From the NCBI GenBank assembly GCA_035289145.1, contig DATDXZ010000010.1, forward strand, positions 1 through 6,389: a stretch of 6,389 bases of DNA. The letters run 5' to 3'. The notes beneath the pieces were generated by a model. That model made no database searches. It was not told the origin of the DNA and was given only the letters and a program-made list of their open reading frames with translations. Position numbers and translations under genes: made by a program. Numbering within the stretch: the stretch's first letter is position 1; each line of letters opens with the position of its first letter. This DNA comes from JACOVP01 sp035289145. Its GTDB lineage: Archaea; Nanobdellota; Nanobdellia; SCGC-AAA011-G17; UBA489. Positions 1 through 4,843 of the stretch are shown one piece after another.

Positions 1-26
1 TTACTCCTTCATTGCAGGAAAAGAAT

Positions 27-605
27 ATGGCGGTAGAGCACGATAATGATGATGCTGAAGATAATGAAAAACATGGTCTACCTTCGTTTCCAGATTCTCC
101 AATGCAACGCGGATTTTCACAAAGTGCGATAAAAGATGCAATAACGCACGAGAGTACAGAGGATACTCTTGTCGGACAACCGCTTCAGACAGCAAATAGT
201 GCCATAAAAACTGTTGAAGTTGATGAGTGGTCACCGCAACAACCAATACCTTCTCCTCCAGTTATACGTAAAATTTCAGAGATACCTCCTCAGATAAGAC
301 AGGAATTTTCTCCAGTCGCAGATACACAATCATTCTCAATCCCGAGCGTATCTCCTGTATTAGCACGTACTGCGCGTGCCTCAAAGAACTCAGATATATT
401 CATCAAAATTGACAAGTTTTATTCTGCTAAGAAAGCACTAGAAGCAACAAGTCACAAGCTTGAAGAAATAGATGCAGTTCTGCACAAGATTCGTGAGACC
501 AAAATGCGTGAAGAGCAGGAACTTACTACTTGGGAGAAAGATTTAGCGACTATCAAAACGCGTATTAAAGAAGTGACGGAAACAATCTTCGAGAAAATAG
601 AATAA
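27..605 (+). CDS. Uncharacterised proline-rich/coiled-coil protein
   Basis: Encodes 192 residues from the ATG at 27. The frame is open to the left edge (a TTG at 12 is also possible), so the gene may be 5'-partial. Seen: an acidic N-terminus (residues 5-14), a short LPSFPDSP segment (18-25) leading into SAIKDAI, a low-complexity Ser/Pro-rich linker (about 66-118), then DIFIKIDKF (123-131) and a charged heptad-like helix to the end (about 132-192) that should form a coiled coil. There is no signal peptide, membrane segment or catalytic motif. The stop is one base before the ATG of the next gene, so the two are almost certainly one operon. From memory, not searched, proteins with a 'FIKIDK + coiled coil' tail recur in DPANN archaea and lack an assigned function. 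A structural or scaffold role is only a guess. Confidence 0.75.
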   Translation: MAVEHDNDDAEDNEKHGLPSFPDSPMQRGFSQSAIKDAITHESTEDTLVGQPLQTANSAIKTVEVDEWSPQQPIPSPPVIRKISEIPPQIRQEFSPVADTQSFSIPSVSPVLARTARASKNSDIFIKIDKFYSAKKALEATSHKLEEIDAVLHKIRETKMREEQELTTWEKDLATIKTRIKEVTETIFEKIE

Positions 606-606
606 T

Positions 607-951
607 ATGAGACCTGAACATGTGCGAATCCAGCAGGCTGAGTGTGTTTTTAGCGAGAAAAATCTTTTGCATGCGCAACTGGATGTTATATCTCTCATAA
701 AGAGGTATGAATCATTCAAAGCATTTCGTGCTGAAGAGTTGCTCTTAAAAATCGCATTAAAAAGCAAAATAGCTGAAGCAAAAGATTCACTTGCTTTATT
801 CGAGAAATTACTGCCCAAGCCCGCTATCGTGCCAAAAACAGTAAAACATGAATCCCACGAATATAGTCACCATGAAGCAGCTCATAAAAAGAAACAGACA
901 TTGGAAACAGAAGTAGAAGAAATAAGAAGGAAACTTGCAAGTTTGCAGTGA
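607..951 (+). CDS. Uncharacterised helical protein, His-rich linker
   Basis: Encodes 114 residues starting at an ATG one base after the upstream stop (TAA-T-ATG), implying translational coupling with the preceding coiled-coil gene. Residues 1-68 read as one long amphipathic helical region (RIQQAE..., then LDVISLIKRYESFKAFRAEELLLKIALKSKIAEAKDSL in pieces). LLPKP (68-72) then breaks the helix, a His/Lys-rich linker follows (81-96: HESHEYSHHEAAHKKK), and a short C-terminal helix ends the protein (99-114, with EEIRRKLASLQ). It has no Cys pairs, no membrane segment and no enzymatic motif that I recognise. Two consecutive genes for helical/coiled-coil proteins suggest that the products bind each other; this is inference. 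The His-rich linker could bind metal but may only be a flexible spacer. Function unknown. Confidence 0.75.
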   Translation: MRPEHVRIQQAECVFSEKNLLHAQLDVISLIKRYESFKAFRAEELLLKIALKSKIAEAKDSLALFEKLLPKPAIVPKTVKHESHEYSHHEAAHKKKQTLETEVEEIRRKLASLQ

Positions 952-962
952 GGACACAAAAG

Positions 963-971
963 AATTTAAAC
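963..971 (+). promoter_or_regulatory. TATA-like box ahead of the hairpin region
   Basis: The AATTTAAAC sequence lies 12 bp after the stop of the preceding gene. An archaeal start site would be expected about 26 nt downstream, near 993, shortly before the first hairpin. It is the best promoter candidate for a transcript covering the hairpin repeats, but it matches the consensus TTTAWATA less well than the other boxes in this window. Confidence 0.3.
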
Positions 972-1018
972 GCGCTTCTTAATAAAAAGAATGAACGTAA
1001 CGCAGATAGACTTTAGAT

Positions 1019-1110
1019 ATACATCACTGCATTGTTTATAGCACACTTTTTGGCAGTGATGTATTAGAGAACTGTGTACAAAAAAAGGCTATAAGTTACG
1101 CAGTTCTCTA
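1019..1110 (+). repeat. Double-hairpin unit, copy 1
   Basis: Two abutting inverted repeats. Hairpin A: arms 1019-1030 and 1053-1064 (ATACATCACTGC / GCAGTGATGTAT), 12 perfect pairs, 22-nt loop containing T5. Hairpin B: arms 1065-1078 and 1097-1110 (TAGAGAACTGTGTA / TACGCAGTTCTCTA), 14 pairs with one G-U, 18-nt loop. No base separates A from B. The unit is followed by TATAACTG (1111-1118), 24 nt, then AGAGG (1143-1147). A second, sequence-diverged copy lies about 203 nt downstream with the same architecture. Several perfect stems of this length this close together are not expected by chance. It is probably a structured RNA or a DNA cruciform/protein-binding element, but it matches no family I know. 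Confidence 0.8.
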
Positions 1111-1141
1111 TATAACTGGTTTGGGTGCAGCACGCAGAGAA

Positions 1142-1190
1142 TAGAGGTAGAATCTTCAGACGCACAAATTCTGGGAACAATACACCTCTA
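1142..1190 (+). other. Intervening imperfect hairpin between the two units
   Basis: Outer arms TAGAGGT (1142-1148) and ACCTCTA (1184-1190) pair perfectly over 7 bp. A 5-bp inner stem, AGAAT/ATTCT (1149-1153 / 1168-1172), could stack on it. It has no obvious counterpart after copy 2, apart from the shared AGAGG at its left arm (1343-1347 downstream). It could be part of a larger fold covering 993-1320, or chance. Confidence 0.4.
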
Positions 1191-1221
1191 CCACAGCAAA
1201 GAACCTTGTACGATTCCGTTT

Positions 1222-1312
1222 ATGGACAATTAGGTTGATTGTGTTCCCTGTTTTTCTAATTGTCCATTAGAGAATTAGCCACAGGAAGTAACAAAATTAG
1301 GCTAATTCTCTA
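1222..1312 (+). repeat. Double-hairpin unit, copy 2
   Basis: Hairpin A': arms 1222-1233 and 1256-1267 (ATGGACAATTAG / CTAATTGTCCAT), 12 perfect pairs, 22-nt loop ending in T5. Hairpin B': arms 1268-1280 and 1300-1312 (TAGAGAATTAGCC / GGCTAATTCTCTA), 13 perfect pairs, 19-nt loop. A' abuts B' with no spacer, as in copy 1. The first hairpin is 46 nt in both copies; the second is 45 nt here against 46 nt. TATAACTG (1311-1318), 24 nt and AGAGG (1343-1347) follow, exactly 200 nt from their counterparts in copy 1. The inner stem sequences differ completely between copies yet stay paired, which is the pattern expected of selection for structure. Confidence 0.8.
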
Positions 1313-1418
1313 TAACTGTCGTATTGCTCGATACAAATACACAGAGGCACAGGCATTAACCCCCACACTAGTACAAATAACAAGAGATACGCTAAAAACA
1401 AAAACAAGAAAAAACTGG

Positions 1419-1910
1419 ATGAGCCCAAGGATAGTATCTCCTGATATGCCTGATTTTTACAAAGGATGGAAATATGAAGAAATGCCCTTCAAACATTCAG
1501 TCAAAGAACCAGAATATACTGCAAAAGTAGAAATTGTTGGAAGCAAGGGATTGAATCGAGCCAAGCTTAGAGAAATAGCTGACACAGTTGTAGGAGGAGA
1601 TCCGACAATAGTAAAGAGAAGGTTTACAGGAGCAATCGATTGTGAAGCGAACAGAAATATAATTCAATTCTACAGAACAGTAGAAGAGCAATGGTGTAAA
1701 GACGTAGTACGACCATCCAGGAACAGAACTCCTCGTCTGTTCGCAAGAGAAAACAATGAACAATGCCAGAGAATCGACCTAATACTGGAAGCAATAATAC
1801 CTTATGATGATGTGCTCGTGAAACTAACCTATGACTGCGCCTTTGCGACACTCAGGGAGCCGTTCACAAGAGCAAAATTCTCAACATCCACAGAAAAGTT
1901 TATTAAGTAG
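1419..1910 (+). CDS. Hypothetical protein, unrecognised family
   Basis: Encodes 163 residues from the ATG at 1419. The same frame is open back to a TTG at 1260, but that extension runs through the perfect stem of the second double hairpin and contains no other start, so I take the ATG. The sequence reads as a genuine mixed alpha/beta protein: a hydrophobic/aromatic N-terminus (DMPDFYKGWKYEEMPF, residues 9-24), a basic KVEIVGSKGLNRAKLREIAD stretch (36-55), VKRRF, a C75/C93/C116/C140 set with no CxxC spacing, and IDLILEAIIPYDDVLVKLTYD near the end. There is no signal peptide and I recognise no catalytic motif. No convincing TATA box or Shine-Dalgarno precedes the ATG. The next gene begins 18 nt after the stop, so the two are probably co-transcribed. 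Function unknown; the basic stretches would suit nucleic-acid binding, but that is only a guess. Confidence 0.6.
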   Translation: MSPRIVSPDMPDFYKGWKYEEMPFKHSVKEPEYTAKVEIVGSKGLNRAKLREIADTVVGGDPTIVKRRFTGAIDCEANRNIIQFYRTVEEQWCKDVVRPSRNRTPRLFARENNEQCQRIDLILEAIIPYDDVLVKLTYDCAFATLREPFTRAKFSTSTEKFIK

Positions 1911-1928
1911 TAAACACTCAAAAAGAAA

Positions 1929-2408
1929 GTGTGGAACAAAACAACAACATGGGCACTTGTAATTGCAGTGATTTCTTTGATATTATCAGGAATAGCAATT
2001 TATAATAATATTTTAACATCGTCAAAAGATAATAATGGTAGTCAGGGAGTGCAAGGTGTACAAGGTATTCCAGGATCAGCAGGAATATCTGGATATGAGC
2101 GTACAGAAGAGTCTTTCAATATCCCTTACTCTGAAAAAACGACGATACATTTTTTAGCATGCTCTGCAGGAAAGAAACCAATTTTTGTGGATTGTAGATT
2201 AAATGGATTAAATTCTGCAGATAGTCCTGAAATACAGAACAGATATTATGAAAAAATATATATTACTTCAAGTATGATGAGCAAAGAAGCAATCGTTGAT
2301 GAAACAAAAGTTCCAAAATTTGGAGCATATTGTGACGTTAGAAATTACAATAATAAATCTGTAACAAATTCAGCAACTATGAACTTAATTTGCGCAAACG
2401 TTTCTTAA
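1929..2408 (+). CDS. Membrane-anchored protein, short Gly-X-Y stalk
   Basis: Encodes 159 residues with a GTG start, the only start available before an in-frame TAA at 1911. Seen: a short polar N-terminus, one hydrophobic segment (about 8-25, WALVIAVISLILSGIAIY) that would act as an uncleaved signal anchor, then a collagen-like run with Gly at every third position from 37 to 55 (G37, 40, 43, 46, 49, 52, 55). A soluble C-terminal domain (about 56-159) follows with four cysteines (C78, C89, C135, C155) that could form two disulfides outside the cell. The expected topology is N-terminus in, globular domain out, on a flexible stalk. The domain is not one I recognise. It probably shares a transcript with the hypothetical gene 18 nt upstream. 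Seven Gly-X-Y triplet positions are too few for a stable collagen helix alone, so a spacer is as likely as a trimerising element. Confidence 0.7.
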   Translation: MWNKTTTWALVIAVISLILSGIAIYNNILTSSKDNNGSQGVQGVQGIPGSAGISGYERTEESFNIPYSEKTTIHFLACSAGKKPIFVDCRLNGLNSADSPEIQNRYYEKIYITSSMMSKEAIVDETKVPKFGAYCDVRNYNNKSVTNSATMNLICANVS

Positions 2409-2416
2409 CACTAAAT

Positions 2417-2424
2417 TTTATTAA
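2417..2424 (+). promoter_or_regulatory. TATA box of alaS
   Basis: TTTATTAA is centred 25.5 nt upstream of the alaS ATG, which places the transcription start at or next to the start codon (leaderless). The identical box sits at the identical distance before uppP. No Shine-Dalgarno is present between 2425 and 2445. Confidence 0.7.
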
Positions 2425-2445
2425 CCCCTTTATCTCCACTCTTTC

Positions 2446-4236
2446 ATGTCTCAAATAACCTCCCGACAGCAACTCATCAACGCATACATTGAATTCTTCA
2501 AAAGCAAAGCTCACAAGCATATTCCTTCCTCTTCTCTTATTCCAGAGAACGACCCCGCCGTCCTTTTCACAACCGCAGGCATGCACCCCCTTGTCCCCTT
2601 TCTCCTAGGACAAAAGCATCCTCTAGGAAAACGTCTTGTCAACGTCCAGAAATGCATTCGCACTGACGACATTGATGAAGTTGGAGACTCCATCCATCAT
2701 ACGTTCTTCGAAATGCTCGGCAACTGGTCTCTCGGCGACTATTTCAAAGAAGATGCAATAAAATACACTTTTGAGTTCCACACAAAAGTTCTGAGAATTC
2801 CTCTTGAAAAATATGCAGTTTCAGTATTCATAGGAGACTCAGATGCTCCAAAAGACGAAGAATCTGCAAAAATCTGGATATCCTTAGGTGTTCCAAAAGA
2901 GCGCATCGCATTTCTTCCTAAAAAGAATAATTGGTGGGGTCCAGCAAGAGAGACAGGTCCTTGTGGTCCGGACACGGAGATGTTCTACTGGACTTCAAAT
3001 AAATCTGCTCCAAAAAAGTTCGATCCCTCAGATGAAAGATGGGTCGAAATAGGAAATGATGTTATCATGCAATATGATAAAACAAAATCTGGATACATTC
3101 CGCTCAAACAAAAGAATATAGACTTCGGGGGAGGTATAGAAAGAACATTCGCAGTTCTCAATGGTCTTGAAGACAATTATCTCTCCTCAATTTTCCAGCC
3201 AATAATAAAAGAAATCGAACTTCTTTCAAATAAACAATATGGAGAAGACAAAGAAGAAACGCGTGCAATGCGCATTGTCGCAGACCATATTAAAGCAGCA
3301 ACATTTATCCTTGGAGATGAAAGAGGAATCAAACCTTCAAATGTCGGTCAAGGATACGTACTCCGTCGCTTAATCCGAAGAGCAATCCGTTATGCTCGCA
3401 TCCTAAATATCACATCTTCCTGCATCTCAAGAATAGCAAAAGCCGTTCTTCCTATCTATCCAGATTATCAGGAGCTCCACAGAAATCATCAGTTTATAAC
3501 GCAACAGTTAGATGAAGAAGAGTCTCGCTTCAACCAAACGCTCGAAAAAGGACTCAGGAAATTCGAAGAAATAGCAAAAGAACTAAAAACAATAATTCCA
3601 GGAAAGGAAGCATTTCTCTTATTCCAAAGTTATGGCTTCCCTATTGAGATGACACAAGAATTGGCAGAGGAAAGAGGAATAGATGTAGACTTAGATGAAT
3701 ATAATATTGAATTTCAGAAGCACCAAGACCTCTCAAGAACAGCAAGCGCTGGAATGTTTAAATCAGGTCTTGCAGACAATTCAGATGCAGTAAAAAGACT
3801 ACATACTGCAACTCACATGCTAAACGAAGCACTCCGTTGTACTCTCTCTCGAGATATAAAGCAAAAAGGCTCAAATATCACACCAGAACGTCTGCGTTTT
3901 GACTTCAACTTTTCCCGCAAACTCACTCCCGAAGAAATAAAGAAGATAGAAGATTTTATGAACGAAAAAATTAAATCCTCTCTAAAAGTCACTCGTTCAG
4001 AAATACCTCTCAAAGACGCCTTTACGTCTGGTGCCCAATCAGAATTCGGAGCAAAATATCCAGAGCTAGTTTCAATTTACACTATCGAAGACAAAAAAGA
4101 AAAATCTGGCTGGTTCTCTAAAGAAATCTGCACAGGACCTCATGTTTCCAATACTTCTGAAATCGGGAATTTCAAGATCATAAAAGAAGAAGCAGTAGCG
4201 GCAGGAATAAGAAGGATTAAAGCAGTTGTGGGATAA
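2446..4236 (+). CDS. alaS: Alanyl-tRNA synthetase, bacterial type, lacks C-Ala domain
   Basis: Charges tRNA-Ala with alanine in the cytoplasm and should also hydrolyse mischarged Ser/Gly-tRNA-Ala. The 596 residues run in family order: class II catalytic core with motif 1 region (25-46, ending LFTTAGM), motif 2 (87-105, FFEMLGNWSLGDYF), GPCGPDTE (171-178) and motif 3 (228-240, GGGIERTFAVLNG). The tRNA-recognition domain (about 250-440) contains GQGYVLRRLIRRA. The editing domain has both zinc/active-site signatures, HTATH (453-457) and CTGPH (562-566). The protein stops at GIRRIKAVVG, the usual end of the editing domain, so the C-terminal C-Ala domain of full-length enzymes (about 875 residues in E. 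coli) is absent. The TTAGMHPLVPFLLGQ...RTDDIDEVGD signature is bacterial rather than archaeal in type, which suggests transfer, perhaps from CPR-like bacteria that carry similarly short enzymes. The ATG is fixed by the TATA box at 2417 and the standard N-terminus. Confidence 0.97.
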   Translation: MSQITSRQQLINAYIEFFKSKAHKHIPSSSLIPENDPAVLFTTAGMHPLVPFLLGQKHPLGKRLVNVQKCIRTDDIDEVGDSIHHTFFEMLGNWSLGDYFKEDAIKYTFEFHTKVLRIPLEKYAVSVFIGDSDAPKDEESAKIWISLGVPKERIAFLPKKNNWWGPARETGPCGPDTEMFYWTSNKSAPKKFDPSDERWVEIGNDVIMQYDKTKSGYIPLKQKNIDFGGGIERTFAVLNGLEDNYLSSIFQPIIKEIELLSNKQYGEDKEETRAMRIVADHIKAATFILGDERGIKPSNVGQGYVLRRLIRRAIRYARILNITSSCISRIAKAVLPIYPDYQELHRNHQFITQQLDEEESRFNQTLEKGLRKFEEIAKELKTIIPGKEAFLLFQSYGFPIEMTQELAEERGIDVDLDEYNIEFQKHQDLSRTASAGMFKSGLADNSDAVKRLHTATHMLNEALRCTLSRDIKQKGSNITPERLRFDFNFSRKLTPEEIKKIEDFMNEKIKSSLKVTRSEIPLKDAFTSGAQSEFGAKYPELVSIYTIEDKKEKSGWFSKEICTGPHVSNTSEIGNFKIIKEEAVAAGIRRIKAVVG

Positions 4237-4256
4237 TCTTCCAAAGAAGCAATAAT

Positions 4257-4264
4257 TTTAAATA
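4257..4264 (+). promoter_or_regulatory. TATA box of the RHH antitoxin gene
   Basis: TTTAAATA matches the archaeal consensus TTTAWATA exactly and is centred 26.5 nt before the ATG at 4287. This predicts a leaderless mRNA. It lies 20 bp after the alaS stop, so the antitoxin gene has its own promoter. The TACTAC repeats begin inside its last bases. Confidence 0.8.
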
Positions 4265-4288
4265 CTACTTAATACTACATAGTAGTAT
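4263..4288. promoter_or_regulatory. Probable operator: TACTAC half-sites over the start site
   Basis: Three half-sites occur: TACTAC at 4263-4268, TACTAC at 4273-4278 (a direct repeat with 10-bp period, about one helical turn) and GTAGTA at 4282-4287. The last two form a 17-bp inverted repeat (4272-4288, 7-bp arms, 3-bp centre) that covers the predicted transcription start and the start codon. Ribbon-helix-helix antitoxins bind such short repeated half-sites, so autorepression by the product of the adjoining gene is the natural reading. Confidence 0.6.
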
Positions 4289-4514
4289 GAAAAATGTCAG
4301 CCTAAAAATCGAAGAGAACTTCCTTATAGCAATAGAAAAAGTGATGCAAAAACATCACTACATGACGAAAACAGAGTTTATTAGAGAGTCAATACGTGAT
4401 AAAATACGTGCTCTGGAAGAAAAAGAGATTCTAGAAGACAAAGACCTCATGACCCAGCTTAAATTGAGTGAAAAGAACATCAAAAAAGGAAAGCTCAAGA
4501 AATTCAATTATTGA
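4287..4514 (+). CDS. Ribbon-helix-helix (CopG-like) antitoxin
   Basis: Encodes 75 residues. An N-terminal beta strand (KNVSLKIEE, 2-10) is followed by helix A (about 11-25) and helix B beginning MTKTEFIRESIRDKI (26-40). This is the characteristic strand-helix-helix of RHH repressors, in which two paired strands insert into the DNA major groove. The charged C-terminal tail (41-75) is the part that in this class usually wraps and neutralises the toxin. It should act as DNA-binding autorepressor and antitoxin in the cytoplasm. It is read from its own TATA box with a palindromic operator over the start. Its stop codon (4512-4514) directly abuts the stop codon of the RelE-like gene on the opposite strand. 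Most RHH antitoxins sit upstream of, and on the same strand as, their toxin, so the convergent layout is odd. A simple CopG-type regulator unlinked to the toxin is the alternative. Confidence 0.85.
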   Translation: MKNVSLKIEENFLIAIEKVMQKHHYMTKTEFIRESIRDKIRALEEKEILEDKDLMTQLKLSEKNIKKGKLKKFNY

Positions 4515-4772
4515 CTAGTAAATCTTATGACTTCCAACTGCCATAACGATAATCTCCTCTCTTTCATCATCTATAAGATAAATCATTCGAATGTTTGAAC
4601 CTAGCCAACAAGCCCATTTCCCTGCCAAAGCCCCATGTAATGGATGAGCACCATTGGCTTTTCTAGGCTCAATTCTCAACCTATCAATCTTCTCTTTAAC
4701 ATCGTTTCTCAAGGAAAGATACTCGCGCAACTTTTTTTCAGTCTTGATGTTTGCCACAACAAAAGTGTACAT
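4515..4772 (-). CDS. RelE/YafQ-family toxin (mRNA interferase type)
   Basis: Encodes 85 residues. Seen: N-terminal strand and helices (TEKKLREYLSLRNDVKEKIDRL), a HPLHGALAGKWACWLG segment (43-58), NIRMIYLIDDE (60-70), a hydrophobic strand EEIIVMAV (72-79) and the terminal GSHKIY (80-85). The pattern 'HPL.G.L.G.W...LG...R.IY.ID...I....G.H..Y' is that of RelE/YoeB/YafQ toxins, which cleave mRNA on the ribosome. R62 and H82 are the likely catalytic positions by analogy. A ParE-like gyrase poison is less likely given the C-terminal His-x-x-Tyr. It has its own TATA box (4794-4801) 25.5 nt before the ATG, so it is leaderless, and lies 71 bp downstream of uppP on the same strand. It meets the RHH gene tail to tail with no intervening base. 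Confidence 0.88.
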   Translation of the reverse strand: MYTFVVANIKTEKKLREYLSLRNDVKEKIDRLRIEPRKANGAHPLHGALAGKWACWLGSNIRMIYLIDDEREEIIVMAVGSHKIY

Positions 4773-4793
4773 ACAACAAATAAATCTTACAAG

Positions 4794-4801
4794 TATATAA
4801 A
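4794..4801 (-). promoter_or_regulatory. TATA box of the toxin gene
   Basis: On the minus strand this reads TTTATATA, an exact consensus match, centred 25.5 nt upstream of the toxin ATG. It is preceded by GAAAAT, a plausible TFB recognition element. The toxin therefore has a promoter independent of the antitoxin promoter. No TACTAC half-site is visible here. Confidence 0.75.
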
Positions 4802-4812
4802 ATTTTCAGGAC

Positions 4813-4827
4813 CTAAGACTTTCTTAG
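4813..4827 (-). terminator. Small hairpin downstream of uppP
   Basis: CTAAGA and TCTTAG pair perfectly over 6 bp with a 3-nt loop, 17-31 nt past the uppP stop on its strand. No T-run follows it directly; the nearest T-rich stretch is the toxin TATA box. It may mark the 3' end of the uppP mRNA, or be a binding site upstream of the toxin promoter. Confidence 0.35.
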
Positions 4828-4843
4828 AATGTTCTCCCTTACA

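Noticed and set aside
1019..1312. Integron attC sites
   Set aside because: The stems lack the RYYYAAC/GTTRRRY terminal boxes and extrahelical bases, and the units are too close together to hold gene cassettes.
1019..1312. IS200/IS605-type or MITE ends
   Set aside because: There is no transposase in the window and no recognisable target-site duplication around the hairpins; the possibility of a decayed element stays open but is unsupported.
993..1320. Known structured RNA (RNase P RNA, SRP RNA, tRNA, group I/II intron, C/D box RNA)
   Set aside because: I could not find the conserved cores of these families; a weak GUGAUGU C-box-like string at 1056-1062 has no matching D box.
1260..1418. N-terminal extension of the hypothetical gene to the TTG at 1260
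   Set aside because: The extra 53 codons run through both arms of a perfect hairpin that is duplicated elsewhere as non-coding structure; the ATG at 1419 is the better start.
952..1418. CRISPR array
   Set aside because: There are only two repeated units, about 200 nt apart, of different sequence and with no conserved short direct repeat or regular spacers.
1497..1851. Minus-strand open frames opposite the hypothetical gene
   Set aside because: Cys/Phe/Tyr-rich translations typical of shadows of an AT-rich plus-strand gene.
4766..4771. TGTACA at the toxin start codon, matching the core of the right-edge palindromes
   Set aside because: Only six bases match and the flanks do not; the hexamer is expected by chance in a window this size.
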